Positions 16,394 through 25,562 of a stretch of 64,000 nt of DNA are shown here, one piece after another. Made by a program: the position numbers and the translations under genes. The DNA is from Frankia canadensis (lineage in GTDB: Bacteria > Actinomycetota > Actinomycetes > Frankiales > Frankiaceae). The stretch spans positions 100,195 to 164,194 of the forward strand of contig NZ_FZMO01000112.1 of assembly GCF_900197875.1 (NCBI RefSeq), written 5' to 3'. The notes beneath the pieces are model-generated. The model searched no databases. It saw nothing but the letters and a program-made list of their open reading frames with translations, and had not been told where the DNA came from. How positions within the stretch are numbered: the first letter of the stretch is position 1; every line of letters starts with the position of its first letter.

Positions 16394-17167
16394 ATGGCTG
16401 CTGCGGGCCGACCGAGTCCGCGGGATCGTCACGCGGTTCGCCTGGGGCCTATGCAGGTCCCCAAGGCCTCCGATGTCCTCGCCGAGGAGCTGCGGGAGCG
16501 GATCCTGCGGGGCGAGTTCCGCGAGGGCACCGTGTTGCCGCCGGAGCGTGAACTCGTCGTGCAGACCCAGATGAGCCGGACCACTGTTCGCGAGGCACTT
16601 CGCATTCTTGAGGTGCAGGGGCTGATCAGGATCAAGACCGGCCGCTCGGGTGGTGCCTACGTCCAGGTGCCGGGCGAGGAGTCGGTGGCCAGTTCCGTCA
16701 ACCTGATGATCCGTGGTCGTCGGATCCGCCTGGCGGCGCTTCTCGAGACGCGGGAGGCGATTGAGCCCGCCTGCGCTCGCCTGGCGGCCAAATACCGCAC
16801 GGACAGCGATCTCGTCGCGCTCGAGACGGCAAACGTCGCGATCTCCGTGGAAAGTGGTTCGCTTGCCGATTTCCTGCAGGCGAACGTCGACTGGCATGTT
16901 GCGGTCGCGACCGCCAGCCACAACGAGTTGCTCACCGGGTTCATGTCCGCGCTCTCGCGGGCCATCTACGCGAGTACCGACAACCAGGGTTTCATCGACG
17001 CCGAGGTCCGAAGCCTGACGCTCCGGGCGCACCAGAGGATCACCGAGGCCATCCGGGCGCGTGACGCTGACGGAGCCGTGCGCCGCATGAGCCGGCACGT
17101 GCACGCCTACGCCGAGGCGGTTCTCAAGATCGACGAGCGTACCGCCATCGAGGTACCCGAGGGCTGA
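16394..17167 (+). CDS. FadR/GntR-family transcriptional regulator
   Basis: 257 residues. The N-terminal winged helix-turn-helix is PKASDVLAEELRERILRGEF followed by GTVLPPERELVVQTQMSRTTVREALRILEVQGLI, diagnostic of GntR. The C-terminal all-helical FCD ligand domain runs from about residue 105 (LLETREAIEPACARLAA) to the end, with HVAVATASHN and an RAHQRITEAIRARD stretch near the metal/ligand site. The start ATG 16394 follows GGGGGC; a later ATG at 16451 is possible. It is the only regulator in the acyl-CoA block, is divergent from the main operon, and FadR-like sites recur at promoters throughout the block. A repressor released by a CoA-ester or acid intermediate is the likely mode. Confidence 0.85.
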   Translation: MAAAGRPSPRDRHAVRLGPMQVPKASDVLAEELRERILRGEFREGTVLPPERELVVQTQMSRTTVREALRILEVQGLIRIKTGRSGGAYVQVPGEESVASSVNLMIRGRRIRLAALLETREAIEPACARLAAKYRTDSDLVALETANVAISVESGSLADFLQANVDWHVAVATASHNELLTGFMSALSRAIYASTDNQGFIDAEVRSLTLRAHQRITEAIRARDADGAVRRMSRHVHAYAEAVLKIDERTAIEVPEG

Positions 17168-17199
17168 TCCGCCGGGCCCACCGCTCCCGGGGGCCCGGC

Positions 17200-19179
17200 T
17201 CACCGAAGATCCCTGACCTGGGCCCGGATGGCCTCGACGGCCTCCGGGTTCTCGGCACCTGACAGGTCACCGGCGTCGGTGCCCAGCACGGCGGCACGCA
17301 CCGCCCGGCGCAGGATCTTGGCCGACCGGGTCTTGGGCAGAGCCTCCACCCGCACGACCTGGGAAGGGGCGAAGGGCTTGCCGACCTGGGAAGCGACCCG
17401 CTCACGCAGCCGGCGGGCGACTCGCTCGCCAGTAGGGCAGCTGCCTTCGCTGTAGTTGGGGTGAGCGACCCAGAATGCCCAGACGGCCTCGTTCTTCGTC
17501 GGGTCGGGGATGCCGACGACCGCGCTTTCGGCCACCGCCGGGTCCGCTGCGAGCACCGCCTCGATCTCCGCTGGCGCGACACGTTTGCCAGCGACGTTCA
17601 TGACGTCGTCGGAGCGGCCGAGGAGATACCAGTCTCCGTGTTCGTCCACCAGGGCGAAATCGCCCTGTCGCCACATATCCGGGAAGGTCGACCAGTACGT
17701 CTCCAGATAGCGTCGGTCGTCCCGCCATACTCCCTGGGTCATGGCGGGCCAGGGTTGGCGGCACACCAGTTCACCGATGGCTCCCCGCAGCGGATGCCCG
17801 TTGTCGTCGACAACGTCGACATCCATCCCGAGTGCCGGCCCGCCAAGCGAGCAGCTGGCGATGTCCTCGACGGGGTAAGGGGACAGGAACGATCCGCCGA
17901 CCTCGGTGCCGCCGGAGAAGTTCACGACCGGCACCCGCTCGGTGAACACGTCGCGGGCCAGCCACTCGTAGGACTCCGGGTCCCATGGTTCCCCCGTCGA
18001 TCCCAGGACTCGGACTGACGAGAGATCCTGCGTCGGCAGGCCCTCCGCGGCCGTCCGCAACGTGCGGACCAGGGTCGGGGACACCCCCAGGGTCGTCACT
18101 GCGTGGCGTTCCACCAGCCGCCACAACCGGGTGCTGTCCGGCATGTCCGGGGAGCCCTCGTAGAGGACAAGGCTTCCTCCGCAGGCATGGGTGCCCAGAA
18201 CGGTCAGCGGCCCCATGATCCAGCCCATGTCGGTGATCCAGCACAGCGAGCGCCCGGGGCCGATCTCGAAGCCGTAGGCGAGCTCGCTGGCGACCTTCGT
18301 CAGGAAGCCGGCATGGGTGTGCACGGCGCCCTTCGGCCGCCCGGTCGTCCCGGATGTGTAGCCCAGAAGCAGCACATCCGAGGCCGACGTGGGCGCTGTC
18401 ACCGGGTTGGGTGGCTCCTCCAGCAGGCTTCCCCAGGACACGGTCTGCGGATCGCCGCCCTCCTCGGCCGAACGTCCGAGGCTCGTATCGACGGTGGTCT
18501 CGCCAAGGTTCGCCACGACAACGACCAGTTGCACGGTCGGGCATTGCGCGATCGCCTCGTCGAGCCGCGGGCGCATCGGGACCGTTCGACCACGGCGCAC
18601 GGTGCCGTCCGCGGTGATGACCGCCTTCACGTCCGCGTCGCGAAGCCGGGCCGCGATGGCTCCGGGAGCGAAGCCGGAGAACAGCGGCACCGCGATGGCT
18701 CCAATGCTCGCCACCGCGTAGAGCGCCACGACCGCCTCGGGGATCATCGGCAGGTAGAGAGCAACGGTGTCACCGGGGCCGATCCGGTGCCGGCGCAGCC
18801 CGCCGCGTATCCGGGCGACCTGTTCCGAGAGCTCGGCGTACGACAGCTCCCGCACCGTGCCGGCCTCGGTCTCGTGGACGACCGCCGGCGCGTCGGGACT
18901 CTGTTCGGCCCAGCGGACCAGGCACGTGTCCACCACGTTCAGTTCCCCACCCGCGAACCACCTGGGAAACTGCGGTCCACCGCTCGCGTCCAGCACCGTG
19001 TGATAAGGGCGGCGGAACCGGATAGCCAGGTCGGCCACGACCGCGTCCCAGAAGGCACCGACGTCGGCGACCGACACGGCTCGCAGGGCGTCGGCGTCGG
19101 CCACCCCGAAACGGCGCATCAGCCGGGCCACGTTCGCGTTCTCCCGGTACTCCTGGTTCGGGTGCCAGATATAGGTCAC
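17200..19179 (-). CDS. Acyl-CoA synthetase (AMP-forming)
   Basis: 659 residues, ANL superfamily, of the longer acetyl/propionyl-CoA-synthetase-like architecture. P-loop YTSGTTGRPKGAVHTH, ITDMGWIMGPLTV, FSGGTEVGGSF, the GDFALVDEHGDWYLLGRSDD hinge and the C-terminal acyl-adenylation Lys in KTRSAKILRR are visible. The GTG at 19179, four bases after the ACAD stop codon begins and with CGGAG upstream, is the chosen start. Sequence before it is alternate-frame. It activates a free carboxylic acid for the pathway; a ring carboxylic acid formed by the P450/ADH/ALDH operon is the attractive candidate, as AliA does for cyclohexanecarboxylate. Confidence 0.85.
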   Translation of the reverse strand: MTYIWHPNQEYRENANVARLMRRFGVADADALRAVSVADVGAFWDAVVADLAIRFRRPYHTVLDASGGPQFPRWFAGGELNVVDTCLVRWAEQSPDAPAVVHETEAGTVRELSYAELSEQVARIRGGLRRHRIGPGDTVALYLPMIPEAVVALYAVASIGAIAVPLFSGFAPGAIAARLRDADVKAVITADGTVRRGRTVPMRPRLDEAIAQCPTVQLVVVVANLGETTVDTSLGRSAEEGGDPQTVSWGSLLEEPPNPVTAPTSASDVLLLGYTSGTTGRPKGAVHTHAGFLTKVASELAYGFEIGPGRSLCWITDMGWIMGPLTVLGTHACGGSLVLYEGSPDMPDSTRLWRLVERHAVTTLGVSPTLVRTLRTAAEGLPTQDLSSVRVLGSTGEPWDPESYEWLARDVFTERVPVVNFSGGTEVGGSFLSPYPVEDIASCSLGGPALGMDVDVVDDNGHPLRGAIGELVCRQPWPAMTQGVWRDDRRYLETYWSTFPDMWRQGDFALVDEHGDWYLLGRSDDVMNVAGKRVAPAEIEAVLAADPAVAESAVVGIPDPTKNEAVWAFWVAHPNYSEGSCPTGERVARRLRERVASQVGKPFAPSQVVRVEALPKTRSAKILRRAVRAAVLGTDAGDLSGAENPEAVEAIRAQVRDLR

Positions 19180-19180
19180 G

Positions 19181-20356
19181 TCAGCTCCGAGGCAGTCCGA
19201 GCATGCGCTCGGCGACGATGTTGCGCTGGATGAAGGTGGAACCCCCGGCGATAGCGGTGCCGCGAGCCTGGTACGCCAGACGCAACCAGCGGTCGGCGGC
19301 AGCGCCGCCGTCCGCCGGCCCGAACTGGTCGCCGAGAGGCTCGAGCGAGAGCCGGAAGTCGGCGAGGTCCTCGACCAGCGGGCAGAAGTACAGCTTGCCG
19401 ATCGAGGTGACCGGGCCCGGCGGCTCACCGGCGGCGGCGGCGGAGATGACCCGCTGACCGATGGCACGGTGTACGAGCGCTCGGCCCCAGAGGTCCGCGA
19501 CCCGCTGGCGGATCAGGGGGTCGGTGGCGAGCGGGGTCCCGTGGGCCGTGGCACGCGCGCGGACGACGGCGATGATCTCCTCGACCGCCCTGGTGGTGTT
19601 CACCCGGCCGGTCGCGATCGCCACCCGCTCGAAGGCCAGCGTTCCCATCGCGACCTTCCAACCTCCGTCGACCTCGCCGACCACCGCGTCGTCGGGCACG
19701 AAGACCTCGTCGAGGAAGACCTCGTTGAACTCGGCCTCGCCCAGCATGTGCGCCAGTGGACGCACGGTGATGCCGGGGGAGTCCATCGGCAGGAGGAAGT
19801 AGGTGATGCCGCGGTGGCGCTCGCCGCCTCCGGTGCGGGCGAGCAGGATGGCATGCGCGGCGAGCTGTGCTCGACTGGTCCAGATCTTCTGGCCGCTGAT
19901 GCGCCAGCCTCCGTCGACCTTGGTCGCGCGGGTGCGTAACGAGGCCAGATCGGAGCCGGCCTCGGGCTCGGAGAAGAGCTGACACCAGATGTGCTCGCCG
20001 GTCAGGATCGGCCGGAGCAGGCGCCGCTTCTGGTTGGCGGTGCCGAAGTGGGCGATGGTCGGCCCGGCGAAGTCCTCTCCGATGATGTTCAGCCGCTCGG
20101 GGGCTCCCGCCCTGTCGCATTCCGCTGTGAAGATCGCCTGCGTCCGCTCGTCCAGCCCTCGGCCGCCGAACTCGACCGGCCAGGTGATCCCGGCGTAGCC
20201 CGCGGCGGACACCGCGGCCTGCCACTGACGCCAGAAGGGCGCCTTGTCCACCAGGTCCGCCGGTTCGGGCCAGGGCAGTTTCGGTAGTTCCCGCTCGAGC
20301 CACGCGCTCACTTCGGCGCGGAAGCGGGCCTCGTCCGGTGCGTCGGCGAGATCCAT
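19181..20356 (-). CDS. Acyl-CoA dehydrogenase (FadE-type)
   Basis: 391-residue acyl-CoA dehydrogenase. CQLFSEPEAGSDLASL is the flavin/substrate loop, SGQKIWTSRAQ the beta-domain strand, and GGSTFIQRNIVAERMLGLPR the C-terminus. The C-terminal catalytic Glu position is Gly, but LAFERVAIATGRV supplies a Glu at the alternative helix-G site. Start ATG at 20356 with GGAGG upstream (a TTG 15 nt earlier is ignored). It is directly coupled to the CoA ligase (1-nt spacing between its stop and the ligase GTG), implying that the acid is activated and desaturated in sequence. An operator-like site lies 47 bp upstream. Confidence 0.87.
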   Translation of the reverse strand: MDLADAPDEARFRAEVSAWLERELPKLPWPEPADLVDKAPFWRQWQAAVSAAGYAGITWPVEFGGRGLDERTQAIFTAECDRAGAPERLNIIGEDFAGPTIAHFGTANQKRRLLRPILTGEHIWCQLFSEPEAGSDLASLRTRATKVDGGWRISGQKIWTSRAQLAAHAILLARTGGGERHRGITYFLLPMDSPGITVRPLAHMLGEAEFNEVFLDEVFVPDDAVVGEVDGGWKVAMGTLAFERVAIATGRVNTTRAVEEIIAVVRARATAHGTPLATDPLIRQRVADLWGRALVHRAIGQRVISAAAAGEPPGPVTSIGKLYFCPLVEDLADFRLSLEPLGDQFGPADGGAAADRWLRLAYQARGTAIAGGSTFIQRNIVAERMLGLPRS

Positions 20357-20402
20357 GGACACCACCTCCAAGGGTGCTTCGTTTCGCCGAAACGGTACTA
20401 TA

Positions 20403-20411
20403 GGTCAGGCC
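20403..20411. promoter_or_regulatory. Candidate FadR-type operator upstream of the dehydrogenase-ligase unit
   Basis: GGTCAGGCC in the context ataGGTCAGGCCaaata fits GGN-N3-RCC and sits in the 224-nt gap upstream of the acyl-CoA dehydrogenase, next to an AT-rich actata that could be a -10 region. Confidence 0.5.
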
Positions 20412-20580
20412 AAATAGGCAGGTTGTCGGGACCGCCACGTGACGCTCCGGTCGACCACGCCGTGCTCGGATCGCCTGGTATCCCGCTCCTGGAGCAGAGG
20501 GGTGACCCGCAGTGGCGAACGAGGGGTCTGGGTCTCGCGCAACCGGGGCGGGACCGGCCCCGCCCCGCACGATCCAGTGG

Positions 20581-21366
20581 CTAGCGCCCCGACCAGCGTG
20601 GTTCTCGCTTCTCCCGGAACGCGGCCACACCCTCCTTGATGTCCTGGGTGGTGAAGGCGAGCGCGAGCTGGCCCTGGAGGTGAGCCAGCGCGGCGTCGAG
20701 CGGCTGGTCCCGGGTCGCGTCGATGGCGTCCTTGCCCATCCGCATGAGCAGCGGCGAACGGGAGGCGACCAGCCCCGCCCAGCGGTCGACCTCGGCATCG
20801 AACCGTTCGCCGGGCACCACCACGTTGACCACCTGGAGCTGGGCGGCCTCGTCGGCGGAGATCAGCCTGCCTGTCATCATGAGCTCGTTCGCCTTCGCCC
20901 GCGGCACGCTCCGGTAGATGAGCGCCGAGATCATGAAGGGGAAGACGCCGACATTGATCTCGGGGCAGCCGAATCTCACGCCGTCACGGGCGATGATCAG
21001 GTCGCATGCCAGGGCGAGACCGAAGGCACCCGCGAGGACGTCGCCACCGGCCGCGCAGATGCTTGGCTTGCCCAGCCCCCCGAGTAGCCGGTAGACCCGC
21101 GGGAACCGGTCCAGGCCGGAGTACTTCTCGATCGTCGGCGTGTCGCTGGCGAACGCCTTGAGGTCGCCACCGCTGGAGAAGACCCGGCCGTCGCTGGACG
21201 CCAGGACCACCACCCGCACCGAGTCGTCCGCCCGAACCCGCTCGAGGTGCTCGATCAGCTCATCGAGCAACCGGTCGCTGAGGGCGTTGCGGGTCGCGGG
21301 ATCGTCGAGGGTGATGGTGGCGACGCCTCGGGGGTCGAGGTCGTAGCGGACGACGGAGGAGGGCAT
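20581..21366 (-). CDS. Enoyl-CoA hydratase/isomerase family protein
   Basis: 261-residue crotonase starting at the ATG 21366 with GAGGAAG upstream. VFSSGGDLKAF and GGDVLAGAFGLALACDLIIA form the oxyanion regions. The first hydratase Glu is replaced by a small residue, whereas FGCPEINVGVFPF keeps the second. It ends with the family's EGVAAFREKREPRW tail. One-Glu crotonases may be hydratases or isomerases, so the reaction is open. Flanked by 128-nt and 224-nt gaps, it may be its own transcription unit. Confidence 0.8.
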   Translation of the reverse strand: MPSSVVRYDLDPRGVATITLDDPATRNALSDRLLDELIEHLERVRADDSVRVVVLASSDGRVFSSGGDLKAFASDTPTIEKYSGLDRFPRVYRLLGGLGKPSICAAGGDVLAGAFGLALACDLIIARDGVRFGCPEINVGVFPFMISALIYRSVPRAKANELMMTGRLISADEAAQLQVVNVVVPGERFDAEVDRWAGLVASRSPLLMRMGKDAIDATRDQPLDAALAHLQGQLALAFTTQDIKEGVAAFREKREPRWSGR

Positions 21367-21494
21367 GGTCTTCCTCTGGGCTCGGGGCGCGCGCGGCCCG
21401 CGGCGCGCGGCGCGCAGACGCATCGCGGTAGCGGGAACGCGTGCCGGGCTGGATGCGAATGCCGCACCACGGTCCGCGCGGCGGGACCGGGTGA

Positions 21495-22475
21495 TCAGTC
21501 GTGAGTCAGAACGATCTTTCCGAAGGCGGCGCCGGCCTCAAGGCGCTCGTGCGCGAGCGCCGCCTCCGCCAGCGGGAACGTGCGGTCGATGACCGGCGGC
21601 GCGACCTTGTGGTCGTCGAGAAAACGCAGGAGCCCGGCCATGTCGCGCAGGCTGCCCATCGTCGTGCCGATGAGTTCGTACTGCCCGAAGTAGAAGGGGC
21701 GGATCGGCAGGCTCGCCCGCTGTGCGGCGTTGGCGCCGAGCACCACGCACCGCCCCCCGGGCGCAAGGCAGCGCACCGACTCCTCCCACCGCCCGACGCT
21801 GTCGAGCACGAGGTCGAAGCCCGCGCCGCCGGGGGTCAACGCGCGTGCCGCCTCGACCCAGTCGGCCGCGCTGTGGTCCACACCGTCGGTCGCGCCCAGG
21901 TCCCGCGCGGCGTCGATCTTGTGCCTGGCCCCCGAGGTGACGATCACGCGTGCGCCGGTGGCAGTGGCCAGTGAGACGGCCGTCGTCGCGACCCCCCCAC
22001 TGGCCCCGAGCACGAGCAGTGACTCCCCGGAGCGGAGGCGGCCCCGGCTGAACAGCGCCCGGAACGTCGTCACCCCGACCAGGGGCAGGGCGGCGGCCTC
22101 GGCCAGGCTCAGGCCACGCGGCCGGGGGACGGCGCACTCGGCGGGCACGCTCACCAGTTCGGCGTAGGTGCCGGGATGATGGTCGCCCAGGATCTCCCAG
22201 CCCGTACCTGGTGCGGCGTCGCCGCCGCCCCAGAACAGCGAGGGCAGCACGACGACCGCCTCGTTGGTGTCCACGCGCACCCCCGCCCCGTCCGCACCGG
22301 GAACGTGGGGGAGCGGCGACCGGTAGCGGCCCTGGCGCACCAGGACGTCATGCCAGTTGAGGGCGCTCGCCGCCAGTCGCACGGTGACCCAGCCGGCGCG
22401 CTCTGGTGGCGAGGGCACGTCCGCGGGCTGTAGTACCGGCGGCGAGCCATAGGACGTCATGACGACCGCGCGCAC
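21495..22475 (-). CDS. Zinc-free MDR-family NAD(P)H oxidoreductase (quinone-oxidoreductase-like)
   Basis: 326 residues. GroES-like N-terminal half (SALNWHDVLVRQGRY, PHVPGADGAGVRVD) and a Rossmann half with LVLGASGGVATTAVSLATATGARVIVT. No structural or catalytic zinc ligands are visible, so it belongs to the quinone oxidoreductase/enoyl reductase branch rather than alcohol dehydrogenases. It would reduce an activated double bond with NAD(P)H, for instance an alpha,beta-unsaturated intermediate. The GTG start at 22475 has AAGGAG eight bases upstream. It is transcribed divergently from the P450 operon, sharing a 382-nt promoter region with a FadR-like site 47 bp upstream. Confidence 0.8.
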   Translation of the reverse strand: MRAVVMTSYGSPPVLQPADVPSPPERAGWVTVRLAASALNWHDVLVRQGRYRSPLPHVPGADGAGVRVDTNEAVVVLPSLFWGGGDAAPGTGWEILGDHHPGTYAELVSVPAECAVPRPRGLSLAEAAALPLVGVTTFRALFSRGRLRSGESLLVLGASGGVATTAVSLATATGARVIVTSGARHKIDAARDLGATDGVDHSAADWVEAARALTPGGAGFDLVLDSVGRWEESVRCLAPGGRCVVLGANAAQRASLPIRPFYFGQYELIGTTMGSLRDMAGLLRFLDDHKVAPPVIDRTFPLAEAALAHERLEAGAAFGKIVLTHD

Positions 22476-22521
22476 CGCTGCTCCTTGTCGATGAGGTGGC
22501 TTCCTGGCCCTGCTCTGTATC

Positions 22522-22530
22522 GGTCATACC
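22522..22530. promoter_or_regulatory. Candidate FadR-type operator in the MDR/P450 divergent region
   Basis: GGTCATACC in the context tatcGGTCATACCattg fits GGT-N3-ACC exactly. It lies 47 bp upstream of the oxidoreductase start and about 330 bp upstream of the P450. Confidence 0.55.
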
Positions 22531-22768
22531 ATTGACGTTCAGTATAGTTTGAGCGCGGTCGGGCTGTGTCGAATCCGCCGGGTGTCGCGAGCCCGGTGCC
22601 GGCCTGTCGCCCGGCCTGACCTGGTGGATGGGCGGGTAGGCCCGCCGCGCGGGACGGCGCCGCGGCGCCGCGGGTCGGATCGCTGAGGGCGGTGGCTCGC
22701 TCGCGGACGGACAGGGGCGGTCGCCGCGCAAGGGGTAGAAAAGCCCCTCTTCCGGGTGATGGGTTCGG

Positions 22769-22784
22769 TGTGAGTCCACTCACA
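22769..22784. promoter_or_regulatory. 16-bp palindrome upstream of the P450 operon
   Basis: TGTGAGTCCACTCACA is a perfect inverted repeat ending 73 bp before the P450 start codon, unlike the FadR-type sites. Its position suits an operator or activator site for the P450 operon. The rest of the 22476-22857 gap shows only GC-rich sequence and the FadR-like site. Confidence 0.5.
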
Positions 22785-22857
22785 TGATGGACGCAATCCA
22801 CTTCGAGCCGGGCCGCCGCGATCAGACGGCGACCGCCCCTGACGCAGGGAGCGCCTC

Positions 22858-24183
22858 ATGACCATCGCGGACAGCACGCTGATCGTCGACGTCCCGGAGG
22901 AGATCGCCAGGCTGGTCGCCCTCCCCGAGGGCCACCGGGAGGACGCGCCGCTGTTCGAGGCGTACCGGTGGCTGCGTGAGAACGCCCCGCTGGCGAAGGT
23001 GTCCGTCGAGGGTTACGAGCCGATCTGGCTCGTCACCAAGCACGCGGACATCATGGAGATCGAGCGGCAGCCGGCGATCTTCACCAGTGGCGGCGGCGAG
23101 GCTCCGGGCTCGCACAACCCGATCCTGCAGAACCAGGCTGGTGACGAGTTCACGAAATCGTTGACCGGTGGCAGCCTGCGGATCCTCGAGACCCTCACCT
23201 ACCTCGACCCGCCCGAGCACACGATGGTCAAGGACATCGCCAACGAATGGTTCCGGCCGGTGTCGCTGAAGAAGTGGGAGGACCGCATCCGGGAGCTGGC
23301 CCGGCAGGCGATCGCCAAGCACCTGCGGCCCGGCTCGAACGACCTGGATCTGGTGGCCGGCTTCACCCTCGGCTACCCGCTGCACGTCATCATGACGCTC
23401 TTCGGCGTGCCGGCCGAGGACGAGCCGCGCATGATGGCGCTCACCCAGGAGTTCTTCGGCACCGCCGACCCCGAGGCCCAGCGCGCCGACACCGAGCCGC
23501 TCACGCCCGAGGCCGCGGCCCAGCAGTGGTCGGCCGCCATCCGCGACTTCTATGCCTACTTCGACACCTTCGTCGACGCCCGGCGCGCCGAACCCAGGGA
23601 CGACCTCGCCTCGATCATCGCGAACGCCCGTACGCCCGACGGCGAGCTGTTCCCGAGGGAGGTCGCGTACGGCTGGTTCATCGCGATCTCGACAGCCGGT
23701 CACGACACGACGTCGAGCACCCTGTCCGGCATCCTCGAGGCGCTCGCGCAGCACCCCGAGCAGCTGGCCGCGGTGAAGGCGGACCTCTCGCTCATCCCCG
23801 ACCTGGTGAACGAGGGCCTGCGCTGGGTGTCGCCGGTGAAGCACTTCGTCCGGCAGGCCAGCCAGGACTACGTGCTGCGGGGCCAGCAGATCACCGCGGG
23901 TGACCGTTTCATGCTCCTCTACCAGTCGGCCAACCGTGACACCGACGTGTTCGACGCTCCGGACGAGTTCCGCTTCGACCGCCGGCCCAACCGCCACATC
24001 GCCTTCGGCTACGGCCCCCACATGTGCATCGGTCAGCACCTGGCCAAGCTGGAGCTGCGGGTGATGCTGGAGGAGCTGCTGCCCCGGCTCGTGTCGATCG
24101 AGGTCACCGGCCCGCGCAAGGTCGTCCAGACGAACTTCGTCGGTGGGCTTCGCCGGCTTCCGGTGAGTCTGGAACTGGCGTGA
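22858..24183 (+). CDS. Cytochrome P450, CYP108-like (P450terp family)
   Basis: 441-residue soluble class I P450. AGHDTTSS is the oxygen-activating I-helix motif (near residue 281) and [17 protein letters not shown] holds the haem Cys. The sequence follows P450terp (CYP108A1, the alpha-terpineol hydroxylase of Pseudomonas) as I remember it over its whole length, e.g. [41 protein letters not shown] and the end [14 protein letters not shown]. It would insert oxygen into an allylic methyl or ring position using electrons from the next two gene products. Start ATG with GGGAGC upstream. Its stop overlaps the reductase GTG. Family strong; substrate inferred. Confidence 0.88.
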   Translation: MTIADSTLIVDVPEEIARLVALPEGHREDAPLFEAYRWLRENAPLAKVSVEGYEPIWLVTKHADIMEIERQPAIFTSGGGEAPGSHNPILQNQAGDEFTKSLTGGSLRILETLTYLDPPEHTMVKDIANEWFRPVSLKKWEDRIRELARQAIAKHLRPGSNDLDLVAGFTLGYPLHVIMTLFGVPAEDEPRMMALTQEFFGTADPEAQRADTEPLTPEAAAQQWSAAIRDFYAYFDTFVDARRAEPRDDLASIIANARTPDGELFPREVAYGWFIAISTAGHDTTSSTLSGILEALAQHPEQLAAVKADLSLIPDLVNEGLRWVSPVKHFVRQASQDYVLRGQQITAGDRFMLLYQSANRDTDVFDAPDEFRFDRRPNRHIAFGYGPHMCIGQHLAKLELRVMLEELLPRLVSIEVTGPRKVVQTNFVGGLRRLPVSLELA

Positions 24184-25424
24184 CCGATCGGGCTGGTACG
24201 GCCGGCCGGGTCGTCGTGGTCGGCGCCGGTCACGCGGGGGGCACGTTCGCGGCTCTGCTCTGCCAGGCGGGATTCTCCGGCGAGGTGGTGGTCTTCGGCG
24301 ACGAACTGGACCCGCCCTACCACCGCCCGCCTCTCTCCAAGGAGTTCCTGAGCGGGCCGTTGGAGAAATGGCTGCGCGAGCCGGCCTTCTACGCGGAGCA
24401 GGGCGTCGCGCTGAGGCTGGGTGAGCGGGTCGTGCAGATCGATCGCGCGGCCGCGACGGTCACCTCGGAGAACGGACGGACCTGGTCCTACGACCATCTG
24501 GTGCTGGCCACCGGCGCGGCCTCCCGCTGGCTCGACGTGCCCGGCGCGGACCTCGACGGCGTCGGGATGCTGCGCTCGCTCGTCGACGCGCGGGTACTGC
24601 GCGACCGGGTCCGCGCAGCGGGATCGGTCGCGGTGGTCGGTGGCGGCTACATAGGGCTGGAGGTCGCGGCCGCGGTGCGGGGGAACGGCACCCCCGCCAC
24701 CGTCATCGAGCGGGAGGACCGGATCCTGGCGCGCGTCGCCAGCGCCGAGCTGTCCGCGATCCTCGCGCGCTTCCACTCCGAGCGCGGCACAGCCGTGATG
24801 ACCGACAGTGTGGTGCGACGGTTCGACGGGGAGGCCGGCCGGCTGCGTGCCGTCGTCGTCACCGGGCCCGACGGGGACGAGCGGCACGTGCCCTGCGACG
24901 TCGCGGTCGTCGGTGTCGGCGCGGTGCCGCGCGACAAGCTCGCCCGGTCCGCCAGGCTGACGTGCGACAACGGCATCGTCGTCGACGACGGGGCCCGCAC
25001 GGACGACCCGAGGATCCTCGCGATCGGGGATGTCACCAGCCGGCCGGTCCGCGGCGTCACCGGCCGCATGCGCCTGGAGAGCATTCCCAGCGCGGTCGAG
25101 CAGGCCAGGCAGGCCGTCGCGACGGTGCTCGGCGGGCCGGCGGTCGAGCCGGAGGTCCCCTGGTTCTGGTCCGATCAGTTCGATCTCAAACTCAAGATCG
25201 CCGGCGTGCTGCGCGGGACGTTCGCGACCGTGGTGCGCGGCGATCCCGGCGCGGGGCGGTTCGCGCTGTTCCACCACCGCGAGGGCGTGCTGGTGGCTGT
25301 GGAGACCGCGAACGCGCCCGCCGACTTCATGGCCGGCCGTCGCCTGCTCACCGCCGGCCGGCCCGTCGACCCCGGCCGGCTCGCGGACCAACGGATCGGC
25401 CTGCGTGATCTCGTGACCGTCTGA
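24180..25424 (+). CDS. FAD-dependent ferredoxin reductase (P450 redox partner)
   Basis: 414 residues, pyridine-nucleotide-disulphide/putidaredoxin-reductase type. [10 protein letters not shown] at the N-terminus binds [18 protein letters not shown] is the NAD(P)H Rossmann motif near residue 150, and ILAIGDVTS is the C-terminal FAD-ribityl motif. [10 protein letters not shown] is the conserved active-site region. GTG start overlaps the P450 stop (GTGA), so the pair is translationally coupled. It passes electrons from NADH to the ferredoxin encoded 138 nt downstream. Its stop codon lies inside a 9-bp tandem repeat. Confidence 0.9.
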   Translation: MTDRAGTAGRVVVVGAGHAGGTFAALLCQAGFSGEVVVFGDELDPPYHRPPLSKEFLSGPLEKWLREPAFYAEQGVALRLGERVVQIDRAAATVTSENGRTWSYDHLVLATGAASRWLDVPGADLDGVGMLRSLVDARVLRDRVRAAGSVAVVGGGYIGLEVAAAVRGNGTPATVIEREDRILARVASAELSAILARFHSERGTAVMTDSVVRRFDGEAGRLRAVVVTGPDGDERHVPCDVAVVGVGAVPRDKLARSARLTCDNGIVVDDGARTDDPRILAIGDVTSRPVRGVTGRMRLESIPSAVEQARQAVATVLGGPAVEPEVPWFWSDQFDLKLKIAGVLRGTFATVVRGDPGAGRFALFHHREGVLVAVETANAPADFMAGRRLLTAGRPVDPGRLADQRIGLRDLVTV

Positions 25425-25462
25425 CCCGTCTGACCCGTCTGACCCGTCTGACCCGTCTGACC
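25420..25462 (+). repeat. 9-bp tandem repeat carrying serial in-frame stops
   Basis: TCTGACCCG is repeated 4.8 times. Because the unit is 9 bp, each copy places TGA in the same frame, so the reductase gene ends in five consecutive in-frame stop codons. Simple C-rich sequence (cgcgcccccgcgacctcg-like) follows up to the ferredoxin ribosome binding site. Confidence 0.85.
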
Positions 25463-25562
25463 ACTGCCTCCGCGCCCCCCTGACCTCGCGCCTGCGCGCC
25501 CCCGCAACCTCGCGCCCCCGCGACCTCGAACGACCAAGACCACCGCCTGAGGAGTAACCAAC

